Origin: JAJXZP01 sp963787185
Lineage (GTDB): Bacteria > Spirochaetota > Spirochaetia > Treponematales > Rectinemataceae
DNA: 64,000 nt
Direction of reading: 5' to 3'
NCBI GenBank assembly: GCA_963787185.1
Contig: CAWBCC010000014.1
Location: 62,001 to 126,000, forward strand
Below, piece by piece: positions 24,154 to 33,576 of the stretch. The first letter of the stretch is position 1. Each line of letters starts with the position of its first letter. The notes beneath the pieces were generated by a model that saw only the letters and a list, made by a program, of their open reading frames with translations, was not told the origin of the DNA and did no database searches. A program made the position numbers and the translations under genes.

Positions 24154-25956
24154 TCAAACCCTCGCAAACAGCCGGCGGTAGTCCTCGTTCGTTTCGAGGA
24201 GCTCCGTGTGCGTTCCGGACGCGGCGAGCGCCCCGCCCTTGAGAAGGAGTATCTTGTCGGCCCAGCGGATCTGGGACAGTCGGTGCGTTATGAGAAAGGT
24301 CGTGCGTCCCTGGCTGGCCCTGCGCATCGCCTTCTGGATCTCGTCTTCGGTGCGGGAATCCACGGCCGAGGTCGAGTCGTCGAGAATGAGAATGCGCGGA
24401 TCGACGAGCAGGGCGCGCGCTATGGCTATGCGCTGCCTTTGTCCGCCCGATAGCGTGATTCCGCGCTCGCCGACCTCGGTGTCGTAGCCGTCCTCGAAGT
24501 CTCCTATGAACTCGTGCGCCTGTGCGGCGCGGGCGGCGCGCTCTATCTCGTCGTGACCGGCGCCCTCCTTCCCGAAACCGATGTTCTCGCGGATCGGCCG
24601 GGAGAAGAGAAAGACGTCCTGCTCGATGCTCGCGATCTGGGCGCGCAGGCTTTCGAGGTTCCATTCCCGGACATCCGCATCGTCTATCAGAACCTGCCCG
24701 GAATCCGCGTCGAAAATGCGATTCACGAGACGCGCGAGACTCGTCTTGCCCGAGCCCGTGCGGCCGACGACGGCCACGGTCTGCCCCGGCTCGACCGTAA
24801 AAGAAATATCGCGCAGGACGAGTCCGCCCGAGCCGGCCTTCCCGTCGTCGCAGCCCTGCTTGCCGCAGAAGGAAAAACTCACGCCACGGAACTCGACCTT
24901 GCCCTCGATGCGGCGCGAGAGCCCCCGGGAATTCTCGTCGAGATCGCTTCGGGCGGTGATGGTCTCGAGCACCCGACCGGCGCTCGACAGGCCCATCTGG
25001 AAGAGATTGAAGGACCAGAGCGAGATGAAGGTGGCGAAGCGGAAGGCGTTGTACAGCAGCATATAGCTTATGACCTGGCCCAGACTGATCGTCCCCGCAT
25101 GCCAGAGGAAAAGGGCGTGGACGAAGGCGGCGCCCCAGCAGATCGCGTACACGAGCAGGGGCCAGTATTTCCCTTCGATGCGGGCGATGCGGATGTACAA
25201 ATCGCGCAGCCGGCCGGCGCCGCGAACGAAGCGAGCCGTCTCGCGGATCTCGCCCAGGTTCGCCTTGACCGTCTCGATGCCTTCGAGCGCGTCGGCCAGA
25301 CCCGCGTTGAGTTCGCCGAAGCTGCGGCGCTGTTCGTCGGTGGCGGGATTGAGCCGTCTGTTGTAGCCCCAGACGGTCAGCACGAGGAAAACGACGAAGA
25401 TGCTCGGCACCAGGAGGAGCCGGGGGTTGATCGCCGCGACCATGACCAGGGGCACCACCATGGTGAGTATGGAGTCCATGATGAGGGCCACGCCCGGGGA
25501 AAACATCAGGTTGAGATAGTGGACGTCGTTGGTGGCCCTGGCCATGATGTCGCCGACCTTCTGCCGCGAATGGAAGGTCTGGCTCTTTCCGAGGAGGCTC
25601 GAATAGAGTTCGGCGCGCGCGTCGCGCTCGACTTTCTGAGCCAGGAATTCGAAGGCCAGATTGCGCACGACTGCCGCGACTCCCTGAAGGAGCCCGGCGC
25701 CCGCGATGAGAAAGGCGACGGTCAGGAGCGCGCGGGACTGACCGACATGCTGTCGCACAACGTCGAAGCCCCTTCCGATGAGGACCTGCAGGCCGGAGTA
25801 TCCGACATTGTTCGCGATGGAGAACAGCAGCGCCATGCCGGGCAGCCATGGATAGCGCATGAGATGGGAGAATATCCAGCGCGCGGGGCTGCGAAGGTCA
25901 TACGTGACCTCGTCGCCGGAGCGGAACTCGGAAAGCGATGCCGCATTATCTGCCAT
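24154..25956 (-). CDS. heterodimeric ABC exporter, subunit with degenerate Walker B
   Basis: A 600-residue half-transporter. Six membrane helices lie at about residues 30-330. The ATPase has Walker A VGRTGSGKTS and a normal signature LSGGQRQRIAIARAL, but Walker B ends LDDSTSAVD, with Asp in place of the catalytic Glu. It is the upstream gene of the pair and its partner follows after one base. The start MADNAAS at 25956 is chosen because the residues before it do not match a typical exporter N-terminus. The substrate is unknown; drugs, lipids or peptides are all possible. Confidence 0.9.
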   Translation of the reverse strand: MADNAASLSEFRSGDEVTYDLRSPARWIFSHLMRYPWLPGMALLFSIANNVGYSGLQVLIGRGFDVVRQHVGQSRALLTVAFLIAGAGLLQGVAAVVRNLAFEFLAQKVERDARAELYSSLLGKSQTFHSRQKVGDIMARATNDVHYLNLMFSPGVALIMDSILTMVVPLVMVAAINPRLLLVPSIFVVFLVLTVWGYNRRLNPATDEQRRSFGELNAGLADALEGIETVKANLGEIRETARFVRGAGRLRDLYIRIARIEGKYWPLLVYAICWGAAFVHALFLWHAGTISLGQVISYMLLYNAFRFATFISLWSFNLFQMGLSSAGRVLETITARSDLDENSRGLSRRIEGKVEFRGVSFSFCGKQGCDDGKAGSGGLVLRDISFTVEPGQTVAVVGRTGSGKTSLARLVNRIFDADSGQVLIDDADVREWNLESLRAQIASIEQDVFLFSRPIRENIGFGKEGAGHDEIERAARAAQAHEFIGDFEDGYDTEVGERGITLSGGQRQRIAIARALLVDPRILILDDSTSAVDSRTEDEIQKAMRRASQGRTTFLITHRLSQIRWADKILLLKGGALAASGTHTELLETNEDYRRLFARV

Positions 25957-26154
25957 TATACGAATGTACGCACAAAACCCCGTGAAGGCCAAGCACTGTA
26001 TGACCCGAGAGGAAGCCACGGAGGAATATGATAGGAATGGGTATGAGGGAAGGTTGATGAATTAATTCCCGCGCTTTTCTTTCTCCCCTTCTCATCTCCC
26101 CTTGACCGCGCTCCAGTCGGCCTCGGCATGGCGCATTGCTGAAACTTTTTTTTA

Positions 26155-26183
26155 TTGAAAGATTTTTTCTTTCACACTACACT
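26155..26183 (+). promoter_or_regulatory. promoter with overlapping palindromic operator for the RpiR regulator
   Basis: TTGAAA at 26155-26160, a 17-base spacer and TACACT at 26178-26183. Within it, TGAAAGA (26156-26162) and TCTTTCA (26168-26174) form a perfect inverted repeat with a 5-base spacer. This is the position expected for autoregulation by the gene that starts at 26204. Confidence 0.55.
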
Positions 26184-26203
26184 GCCGACAGACAGGTAAG
26201 ACC

Positions 26204-27052
26204 GTGGAAAGGAAAAGCTGCCTCTTCGAGATTCACGACCGACTCGATTCCATGAGCTCGAAAGAGCGGCGCATAGCCGACTTCATCCTCGCGTCTCCGG
26301 CCGAGGCCGTTCACCCCAGCATAGAAGAGCTGTCGGATCGAATCGGCGTCTCCGAATCGACGCTCTTCCGTTTCGTGCGGAAGCTGGGCTACGAAGGCTA
26401 CCAGCAGTTCCGCATTTCACTGGCCACCGAAACTTCGCCGCCCAGCGCGCGCATATACGAAGCGAGTGTCGATTCACCCGACGGCGAGACGGCAGTCTCC
26501 GTCGTCTTCCGAACCGCGATGACTGCACTCGAACGCACGATGAAGGGCCTGGACCGAAGCGCGCTGGAAGCAGCCGCCGATCTCCTGGTGCACGCCCGCT
26601 CCGCGCTCTTCCTCGGCCTCGGCGGTTCCGGGATCGTGGCGCGCGACGCATACCACAAGCTCGTCCGCACCGGCCTGCGCTGCTCCGCGCCCGAAGACTT
26701 CCACCTCCAGCTCATGGCGGCGAGCCAGGCCGGGGCGCAGGACGCGGCCCTTCTCGTGTCTCACAGCGGAGCCAACAAGGATGCGCTCGCCCTGGCATCG
26801 GAGCTCAAGCGCTCGGAGGTTCCGCTCATCGTCATAACGACCTACCCGCGATCGTCCCTCACGAAACTCGCCGATCATGTGCTCGTTTCTGCGGCCCCCT
26901 CCTCGCCTTACGCGAGCGAGGCCTTTTCGGCGCGCATCGCCCAGCTCGCGATCGTGGACGCGATCTACGTGGAAGTGATCGAACGTCTCGGGGAGGCCGG
27001 GATGAGGCGGCTCGAGTCGATGCGCCGAGCCATAGCCAAGCGAAGAACGTAG
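26204..27052 (+). CDS. MurR/RpiR-family transcriptional regulator
   Basis: A 282-residue regulator. Residues 1-77 are the HTH_6 domain (KERRIADFILASPAEAVHPS, then SESTLFRFVRKLGYEGYQQFR). Residues 110-250 are a SIS sugar-phosphate-binding domain (LFLGLGGSGIVARDAYHKL, LLVSHSGANKDAL). It starts with GTG. Its neighbours are a KDG-type kinase and 6-phosphogluconate dehydrogenase, so the effector may be KDPG or a pentose/hexose phosphate, as for HexR-like members of this family. Confidence 0.9.
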   Translation: MERKSCLFEIHDRLDSMSSKERRIADFILASPAEAVHPSIEELSDRIGVSESTLFRFVRKLGYEGYQQFRISLATETSPPSARIYEASVDSPDGETAVSVVFRTAMTALERTMKGLDRSALEAAADLLVHARSALFLGLGGSGIVARDAYHKLVRTGLRCSAPEDFHLQLMAASQAGAQDAALLVSHSGANKDALALASELKRSEVPLIVITTYPRSSLTKLADHVLVSAAPSSPYASEAFSARIAQLAIVDAIYVEVIERLGEAGMRRLESMRRAIAKRRT

Positions 27053-27067
27053 GAGGAAAAGACAACG

Positions 27068-28159
27068 ATGGCCGAACTCGAGATTCCGCCCGCTTCGGTA
27101 AGGGGCTGCGATTTCCTCGCCCTCGGGGCCCTGGTCACCCGCCTCGATCCGGGGATCGTCCCGTTTTCCGCCGCGGATCGATACGACCTTCACGTATCGG
27201 GCGGCGAATACAATGTCGCGGCCGACCTAGCGCTCTGCTTCGGCATGAGAACCGCGGTCGCGAGCGCGATGGTGGACTACCCCATCGGACTCAAGGTCCG
27301 CGGCGCGGTGCGCGCCTCGGGCGTGGAGGGTCATTACGTCGAATACAAGCACGACGGCGTGCGCGGACCGAACATAGCGCAGGTATGGAGCGACCGGGGT
27401 CAGGGTTTGAGGCCGCCGGTGGTCTTCTACAACCGCGCCAACGAGGCAGCCGCGCTTCTGGGTCCCGGCAGCTTCGACTGGAAGGCCATGTTCGCCCCGG
27501 GTCTGCGCTGGTTCCATTCGGGCGGTATTTTCGCCGCGCTCTCCGGCACGACGCCCGAGCTCATCATCGAGGCCATGAGGAGCGCCCACGATGCGGGCGC
27601 GATCGTCTCGTTCGACCTGAACTATCGGGCCAAGCTCTGGTCGGCAGCGGGCGACGAGGGTCCGGGCCGGGCCCGGAAAACGCTCGGCAGGATCGTGGAG
27701 GAAGTCGACGTCCTGCTCGGCAACGAGGAGGATCTTCAGATGGGCCTGGGACTGAGCGGACCGGCAGTCGGGGGCAGGTCCAAGCTCGACCCCGCGGCCT
27801 TCCTCGCCACGATCGAGGAAGTGGGGCGCCGCTACCCCAGGATCAAGGCGGTGGCCACCACGCTCCGGGAGGTCAAGTCCACCAATCGTCACGGATGGAG
27901 CGCCGTACTGTGGCTGAACGGGAAAAGCCATCTCGCGCCGGCCTGCGAACTCGATGTCTACGATCGCGTCGGCGGCGGCGACGGATTCGCGGCGGGGTTG
28001 ATCTTCGGCCTGCTCGGGGGGCGCGATCCCGACGAGGCACTCAGACTGGGCTGGGCCCACGGCGCCCTGGTCACGAGCTTCCCCGGCGACACGACGATGG
28101 CTACATTGGAACAGGTAGAAGCCCTGGCCCGCGGCGGGTCCGCCCGGATCCAACGCTAG
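27068..28159 (+). CDS. PfkB-family sugar kinase, 2-dehydro-3-deoxygluconokinase-like
   Basis: A 363-residue ribokinase-fold kinase. Substrate-binding motifs SGGEYNVAADLA and FNRANEA-like FYNRANEAAALL are at the N-terminal half, SFDLNYRAKLW in the middle, and the anion-hole/catalytic motif GGGDGFAAGLIFGL near residue 305 with the base Asp. The arrangement matches KdgK-type kinases that make KDPG from 2-keto-3-deoxygluconate. An AGGAGG site lies before ATG. It is 15 bases downstream of the RpiR regulator and co-transcribed with gnd. Confidence 0.82.
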   Translation: MAELEIPPASVRGCDFLALGALVTRLDPGIVPFSAADRYDLHVSGGEYNVAADLALCFGMRTAVASAMVDYPIGLKVRGAVRASGVEGHYVEYKHDGVRGPNIAQVWSDRGQGLRPPVVFYNRANEAAALLGPGSFDWKAMFAPGLRWFHSGGIFAALSGTTPELIIEAMRSAHDAGAIVSFDLNYRAKLWSAAGDEGPGRARKTLGRIVEEVDVLLGNEEDLQMGLGLSGPAVGGRSKLDPAAFLATIEEVGRRYPRIKAVATTLREVKSTNRHGWSAVLWLNGKSHLAPACELDVYDRVGGGDGFAAGLIFGLLGGRDPDEALRLGWAHGALVTSFPGDTTMATLEQVEALARGGSARIQR

Positions 28160-28182
28160 CCCGGGCGGCAAAGGAGACAGGA

Positions 28183-29634
28183 ATGGAAGCCGACATTGGT
28201 TTGATCGGACTCGCCGTCATGGGGCAGAATCTGGCTCTCAACATGAACGATCACGGCTATTCCGTGGCCGTCTACAACCGGACGCACGCGGTCACGGAGC
28301 AGTTCCTCGCCGGGCCCGCCGCGGGGCGCAGCGACATCTTCGGCGCACGGAGCCTCGAAGATCTCGTTTCTTCGCTCGCCAGGCCGCACAAGATTCTCCT
28401 CCTTATAAAAGCGGGGGCACCGGTCGACGAGATGCTCGATCGCCTCCTGCCCCTCCTCGACGAGGGAGATATCCTGATCGACAGCGGCAATTCCTTCTTT
28501 GAAGACACGGTGCGCAGGGTGAAGAGCTGCGCCGCGCGCGGCATGCTGTTCATAGGCATGGGCATCTCGGGCGGCGAAGAGGGAGCGCGCAACGGACCCT
28601 CGCTCATGCCGGGCGGCAACGAGACGGCCTGGCCCCTCGTCCGTCCCATATTCACCGACATCGCGGCGAAGACCTCGAAGGGCGAGGCTTGCTGCGCGTG
28701 GATCGGAACCGAGGGCGCAGGGCACTTCGTCAAGATGGTCCACAACGGCATCGAGTACGGCGACATGGAGCTGATAGCCGAGACCTATCATCTGATGCGG
28801 AGCGCCTACGGGATGCCCCACCCCGACATGGCGAAAACCTTCGAGGATTGGAACCGCACCGAGCTCGATTCGTACCTCGTCGAGATCACCGCCGCCATAC
28901 TGCGCTTTCCCGACGCCGACGGTTCGCCCCTCGTAGAGCACATCCTCGATTCGGCCGGGCAGAAGGGCACGGGCAAGTGGGCCAGTCAATCCTCTCTCGA
29001 CGCCGGCGTGCCGCTGACGCTCATCTCGGAAGCGGTCTTCGCGCGCTACCTGTCGGCCCTCGTCGACGAGCGACGCGACGCCTCGGAGATACTCGAGGGT
29101 CCGGAAGCGAAACCGCTCGCACCGTCCGCGGAAGCGATCGAAGACCTCCGCCGCGCGCTTCTCGCCGCCAAGATCGTCAGCTACGCGCAGGGCTTCATGC
29201 TGATGCGAGAGCTCGGGTCCGCGCGCGGATGGGAGCTCGACTACGGATCGATCGCCCAGGTCTGGCGCAACGGATGCATCATCCGTTCGGCCTTCCTGGA
29301 CAAGATCAAGGAAGCCTTCGACGAAGATCCGGAGCTGCCCTCGCTCCTCGTCGATCCCTACTTCGCCGGCCTTCTCGGCGACTGCCACCGGTCCCTCCGC
29401 CGCGTGGTGAGCCTCGCGGCCCTGTCTGGCGCCGGCGCGCCCGCCCTTTCCTCGGCCCTGGCCTTCTACGACGGCTATCGCTGCACGGCGTCGAGCGCCA
29501 ATCTTCTGCAGGCACAGCGCGACTACTTCGGAGCGCACACCTACGAGCGCACAGACAGACCGCGCGGAGAGTTCCACCACACCGACTGGACAGGCTCGGG
29601 CGGACAGGCCACTTCGAACGCGTACAACGCCTAG
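28183..29634 (+). CDS. gnd: 6-phosphogluconate dehydrogenase, decarboxylating
   Basis: A 483-residue enzyme converting 6-phosphogluconate to ribulose 5-phosphate with NADP reduction and CO2 release (oxidative pentose phosphate pathway). Motifs are GLAVMGQNLALNM (cofactor loop), VYNRT, GMGISGGEEGARNGPSLMPGG (substrate site, residues about 126-146), HNGIEYGDM and GQKGTGKWASQSSLD. Length and order match the standard dimeric 6PGDH. AAGGAGACAGG precedes the ATG. Co-operonic with the KDG-type kinase, so the locus channels gluconate-type sugar acids. Confidence 0.96.
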   Translation: MEADIGLIGLAVMGQNLALNMNDHGYSVAVYNRTHAVTEQFLAGPAAGRSDIFGARSLEDLVSSLARPHKILLLIKAGAPVDEMLDRLLPLLDEGDILIDSGNSFFEDTVRRVKSCAARGMLFIGMGISGGEEGARNGPSLMPGGNETAWPLVRPIFTDIAAKTSKGEACCAWIGTEGAGHFVKMVHNGIEYGDMELIAETYHLMRSAYGMPHPDMAKTFEDWNRTELDSYLVEITAAILRFPDADGSPLVEHILDSAGQKGTGKWASQSSLDAGVPLTLISEAVFARYLSALVDERRDASEILEGPEAKPLAPSAEAIEDLRRALLAAKIVSYAQGFMLMRELGSARGWELDYGSIAQVWRNGCIIRSAFLDKIKEAFDEDPELPSLLVDPYFAGLLGDCHRSLRRVVSLAALSGAGAPALSSALAFYDGYRCTASSANLLQAQRDYFGAHTYERTDRPRGEFHHTDWTGSGGQATSNAYNA

Positions 29635-29657
29635 TCAGGTGCCGACGAAAGCGCAGT

Positions 29658-31274
29658 CTACGAACCCGCGGATCCGGCCGATGCGGCGGCGCCCGTCGCG
29701 GCCTCGAAGGCTCGGTCGAGGCGCTCGAGATAGCCTCCGGGACCGCGGCAGACGGCGACGGCCGCGGCCTCGGGCTCGACGATACGGCCCGGCCGCGCGG
29801 CGGAGCGGCGCGCCTCGGCGGCGAGAGACTCGCGGTCGGCTTCGGTGGCGAGGGCGCAGGCGGCCGCGACCGCCGCTCCGGCCGCGGCACCGGCGTCGGC
29901 AATGGGCAGCACCCGGCGGCCCCAGAGGGCCGCGATGCGTTTCTGCACTTCGCGGCTCGCCGCGGCCCCGCCCGTCACCGCGATATCGCCCGTGGCCGTC
30001 GAGAAGGGGGCCGACGCGAGGGCGACCAAGCCGAGCGAGGAATCGACGACGCCGGCATAGTCCGCGGCGAAGTCGCCGAGCGCGCCCGTGTCGAGGGGGG
30101 CGGAGAAGGGAAAGGACTCGCGCTCGGGCTGGAAAATGCGCAGCGTCGATCCGGGCTCGCGGGCGGCGAGGGCCCGGTCGGAGGCGGCGAAGTCGTCCGA
30201 TGCGACGCCATGGGCCTTGCGCACGGCTTCCCATGAAAGAGCGCCGTTGGTTCGGCATCCGAAGAGGAAAGGCCTTCCCAGTCCATCGTACATCGCGTTG
30301 GCGCTCCGGTGAGGCCTGGTACCTTCCGTCATGATGACGAAGCTGGTCCCGAGCGAGAGCAGGGTGCCTTCCGCGAGAACCTTGCTCTGCGGATTGTCGC
30401 CCGAACCCGCGACGATCGCGCAGTCTCCGGGAATGCCGTAGCGCTCGCGGAAGTAGGCGGCGACCTTGCCTACTATCGCGAGGGGAGCGGCCAGAGGGGG
30501 AAGCTTGGCAGCCAGGGCGGCTGTCCCGCCCGGAAGCCCCTCGCCGACTGCGGCGAGGAGTTTCGGCGCCCATACGAGGCCGCTCCAGTCCATGAGACTC
30601 GTCCCCGAGCCGTTTCCCCAATCGATGGCAGCTTCGGGCTCGCCGGCCAGGACGCCCGCGAGGAAGGAAGAAATGAGATGGACGCGCCAGGTGTCGGAAT
30701 AGAGCCGGGGAAAGCGCTTTGCCCTGCGCCTGAGCACGGCGCCGGAAAATCTCAAGGGACTGTCCGAGCCCGACAAGAGGGTGACGCCTTCGCCTCCGTC
30801 CAGGGCGCGGCGAATTTCCTCGGCTTCGAGCTCCGTGTCCGCGCTCATCCAGATGGGCGAACGCAGGTCGGCGAGACCGGGGCCTATGCGCGCCGCCAGG
30901 GCGGCGGACGAGCCGGCGCCGGCTCGCCTGAGGGCGGCTATCGCTTCCGCTCCGCGCTCGCCGAGCCATATCTGGCCGTGCTGCTGGGCGGAAATGTCTA
31001 TCGCAGCCAGCCGCCCGAGCGCATCGCGCGGCAAATCGGAAAGCAGGCAATCGAGGGCGGCGAGAAAGAGAGCCGCAGGCTGGTCGGCCTCTCCGCTCTC
31101 GCGAGGCGGAAGGATGGGAGCCGCCTCGGAGAGACCGTAGGAAGCCAGCCGCGGATCGTCGCGGTAGCGCACGCGGGCCTCGGCCACGAGGCCGAAGCTC
31201 CGCCGGTCGAGCACGACGGCGCTCGTGCTCTGCGTGCTCGAATCGATGCCGAGGACCAGATCGAGTGCCGCCAT
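29658..31274 (-). CDS. xylB: xylulokinase (FGGY family)
   Basis: A 538-residue FGGY kinase that phosphorylates D-xylulose. GIDSSTQSTSAVV is the N-terminal phosphate loop, DISAQQHGQIWL the substrate region, and AGSGDNPQSKVL and VTGGAAASREVQ the ATP-binding half. The protein is somewhat longer than the usual about 500 residues. The start follows GGGAGGCAAG. It lies 23 bases downstream of xylA on the same strand and forms the xylAB operon. Confidence 0.92.
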   Translation of the reverse strand: MAALDLVLGIDSSTQSTSAVVLDRRSFGLVAEARVRYRDDPRLASYGLSEAAPILPPRESGEADQPAALFLAALDCLLSDLPRDALGRLAAIDISAQQHGQIWLGERGAEAIAALRRAGAGSSAALAARIGPGLADLRSPIWMSADTELEAEEIRRALDGGEGVTLLSGSDSPLRFSGAVLRRRAKRFPRLYSDTWRVHLISSFLAGVLAGEPEAAIDWGNGSGTSLMDWSGLVWAPKLLAAVGEGLPGGTAALAAKLPPLAAPLAIVGKVAAYFRERYGIPGDCAIVAGSGDNPQSKVLAEGTLLSLGTSFVIMTEGTRPHRSANAMYDGLGRPFLFGCRTNGALSWEAVRKAHGVASDDFAASDRALAAREPGSTLRIFQPERESFPFSAPLDTGALGDFAADYAGVVDSSLGLVALASAPFSTATGDIAVTGGAAASREVQKRIAALWGRRVLPIADAGAAAGAAVAAACALATEADRESLAAEARRSAARPGRIVEPEAAAVAVCRGPGGYLERLDRAFEAATGAAASAGSAGS

Positions 31275-31297
31275 GTGCTTGCCTCCCGCGCGGATTC

Positions 31298-32608
31298 TTA
31301 GAGGTATCGGTTGACGACCGCCTCGAGCTCTTCCTGCCTGCCCGAGCGGAGCCCGATGTCGCCGACATCGAGGATCGTCGACTCCAGGCTGCGGAGACTC
31401 TCCTTGCCGGCGCGGATCGACGCCCCGATGCCCGCGGCCCAGGCGGCGTAGCGGTCGGCCAGAGACTTGTCGAGGGCGCCGTCGCGCAGCATGGCGCCGG
31501 CCGCCTCTAACCCGCGGGCGAAGGTGTCCATGCCCGCGATGTGCGAAATAGCCAGGTCCTCCACGGTAAAGCTGCCGCGCCGGGGTTTGGCGTCGAAATT
31601 GAGACCTCCCGAATGAAGGCCGTCGTTCTTGAGGATCTCGTACATCATCAGGACGCCGACGTAGAGGTTCGTGGGGAACTGGTCCGTGTCCCAGCCCAGA
31701 AGCTCGTCGCCCTGATTGGCGTCGACGGAGCCGAGGATGCCGTGGTCGCGCGCGAAACGCAGCTCGTGCTGAATCGTGTGCCCGGCCAGGGTGGCGTGGT
31801 TCGTCTCGATGTTGAGCTTGAAGCGGGGAAGGAGATCGTATTCCTGGAGGAAGGCGAAACAGGCGCCCGTATCGGAATCGTACTGATGCTTGGTGGGCTC
31901 CATGGGTTTGGGTTCGATGAGGAACTGGCCGGTGAAACCGATCTCCCTGGCGTAGTCCACCGCCATGTGGAGGAAGCGACCGAGGTTGTCGAGCTCGAGG
32001 CGCATGTCCGTGTTGAGCAGGGTCTCGTATCCCTCGCGGCCGCCCCAGAACACGTAGTTGAGACCGCCGAGCTCCTTCGTGACCTCGAGGGCCTTCTTGA
32101 CCTGGCCGGCCGCGTAGGCGAAGACCTGCGGATCGGGGCTCGTCGCCGCGCCGTGCATGAAGCGCGGATTGGAAAAAAGATTCGCCGTCCCCCAGAGGAC
32201 CTTGGTGGGGCCCGCCTTGAGCAGGTCCTTGGCGAGGTCGACTATCGCGTCGAGATTGCGGTCGGTTTCGCGGAGGGTGGCTCCCTCGGGGGCGATGTCC
32301 CGGTCGTGGAAACAGAAGAAGGGAATCGAGAGCTTCTCGGTAAGCTCGAAGACGCCGCGCATGCGCATGCGCGCGACCTCCATGGGATCGGATACCGAAT
32401 CCCATGGACGCTTCATCGTGGGGTCGCCGAAGGGATCGCGACCCGCTCCCGTCATGGAATGCCAGAAAGCCATGGCGAAGCGCAGATGCTCCTTCATGGT
32501 CTTGTCGCCCACTTTCTTGTCGGGATCGTAGCGCTTGAAAGCGAGAGGGTTGTCGGACGACGGTCCCTCGAATTTGATCGCGGGAATGCTCGGGAATAAA
32601 TCGGACAT
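31298..32608 (-). CDS. xylA: xylose isomerase
   Basis: A 436-residue metal-dependent isomerase converting D-xylose to D-xylulose. Active-site blocks are FCFHDRDIAPEG (catalytic His and Asp), WGGREGYETLLNTD, LIEPKPMEPTKHQYD and NIETNHATLAGHTI, DANQGD, and LNFDAKPRR: the full set of metal ligands. The length is typical of class II enzymes. GAGGAGGAGCC precedes the ATG at 32608. The operon faces an AraC-type regulator across a 146-base control region. Confidence 0.97.
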   Translation of the reverse strand: MSDLFPSIPAIKFEGPSSDNPLAFKRYDPDKKVGDKTMKEHLRFAMAFWHSMTGAGRDPFGDPTMKRPWDSVSDPMEVARMRMRGVFELTEKLSIPFFCFHDRDIAPEGATLRETDRNLDAIVDLAKDLLKAGPTKVLWGTANLFSNPRFMHGAATSPDPQVFAYAAGQVKKALEVTKELGGLNYVFWGGREGYETLLNTDMRLELDNLGRFLHMAVDYAREIGFTGQFLIEPKPMEPTKHQYDSDTGACFAFLQEYDLLPRFKLNIETNHATLAGHTIQHELRFARDHGILGSVDANQGDELLGWDTDQFPTNLYVGVLMMYEILKNDGLHSGGLNFDAKPRRGSFTVEDLAISHIAGMDTFARGLEAAGAMLRDGALDKSLADRYAAWAAGIGASIRAGKESLRSLESTILDVGDIGLRSGRQEELEAVVNRYL

Positions 32609-32694
32609 GGCTCCTCCTCGACCCGGCGCCGGAAGCGTCCGGTCCATCACCGTATCTTTCTACGCCATGGAATGGGAAAGCGCAAGCTCGACCT

Positions 32695-32724
32695 TTGACA
32701 ATGTATATCCGAAATTGATATTGT
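32695..32724 (+). promoter_or_regulatory. putative promoter/operator in the xylA-araC intergenic region
   Basis: TTGACA at 32695-32700, an 18-base spacer and TATTGT at 32719-32724 reading toward the AraC-type gene. ACAAT (32698-32702) and ATTGT (32720-32724) form a spaced inverted repeat that could bind a regulator controlling both directions. Confidence 0.4.
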
Positions 32725-32754
32725 TCTGTCGCCCGCCGCGAGCGACGGGCGGGG

Positions 32755-33576
32755 ATGAACGGCATGCGCTTCGTCGATATCGTTTTCGTCTACCACCTCC
32801 GCGACGAAAGGCAGATAGCCTGGCACGGGCGGAGGCACAGTCACGGCCCGGAGCTCTACGAGCTGCACTATTTCATCTCGGGATCCGGCCGCTTCCGCAA
32901 CGGGCCGGGCACGTGGAGCATTTCGGCGGGAACGCTCCACATCACCCCGCCGGGCGTCGAGCATCAGATAATAGCGACCGACATCCGCAAGCCCATAACC
33001 TACTACGCCGTGCTCTTCAGCGCCTCGGGCGACGATGAGCTCGGCGAGCTGCTCGCCAGGCTCGGGCCGGATGCGGGCCCCTCGGATATCGGCACGTCCC
33101 GCCGTTTCTTTTTCGCCGATCTCCTCGAGCGTCATTTCTCGGGGCGATCCGACCTCGTCCTCGCGGCGCGGCACAACTTCATGGCCTTTCTGTACGACCT
33201 CGTGGCCGGCTCGGCCGCCCGCGGCGCCGTCGACAACGCCCATGTGGAGAAAGCGCTCGCGATCATGCAGCTGTCGATAGAGAAGAACCTCGACCTCGCC
33301 GAGATATGCGATAGGCTTCAGCTCTCGCGCGAGCATTTCGTGCGGGTCTTCTCCGAGCGCATGGGCATGCCTCCGATGAAATATTATGCCCGGCTCAAGA
33401 TAGAGGCGGCGCGTGCGATGCTCTCGAGCACCAACCTCCGCGTCCAGGAGATAGCGGACAAGCTCGGCTACGCGAACCAGTTCAATTTTGCGAGAACCTT
33501 CAGACGCCTGGCCGATATGTCGCCGACGGAATACCGCGCACGCTGCCTCCAGCGCGCCGACTTCACCGCCGAGTGA
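32755..33576 (+). CDS. AraC-family transcriptional regulator, candidate xylose-operon regulator
   Basis: A 273-residue regulator. Residues 1-150 are a cupin sugar-sensing domain (RHSHGPELYELHYF, ITPPGVEHQI). Residues 170-273 are the two AraC helix-turn-helix motifs (LDLAEICDRLQLSREHFVRVF and VQEIADKLGYANQFNFARTFRR). It is divergent from xylA, the usual place for a local regulator. Its last 14 bases overlap the convergent sugar-phosphate-isomerase gene. The ATG at 32755 follows a GGCGGGG stretch; ATG 32764 is an alternative. Confidence 0.9.
   Translation: MNGMRFVDIVFVYHLRDERQIAWHGRRHSHGPELYELHYFISGSGRFRNGPGTWSISAGTLHITPPGVEHQIIATDIRKPITYYAVLFSASGDDELGELLARLGPDAGPSDIGTSRRFFFADLLERHFSGRSDLVLAARHNFMAFLYDLVAGSAARGAVDNAHVEKALAIMQLSIEKNLDLAEICDRLQLSREHFVRVFSERMGMPPMKYYARLKIEAARAMLSSTNLRVQEIADKLGYANQFNFARTFRRLADMSPTEYRARCLQRADFTAE

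Noticed and set aside
24514..26031. 505-codon open frame on the plus strand
   Set aside because: It lies fully antisense to the ABC exporter subunit, has low-complexity charged sequence and no ribosome binding site. It is a GC-driven shadow.
31275..32765. N-terminal extension of the xylulokinase frame
   Set aside because: The open frame continues through xylA in another frame, but the kinase N-terminal phosphate loop begins at 31274 with a good ribosome binding site.
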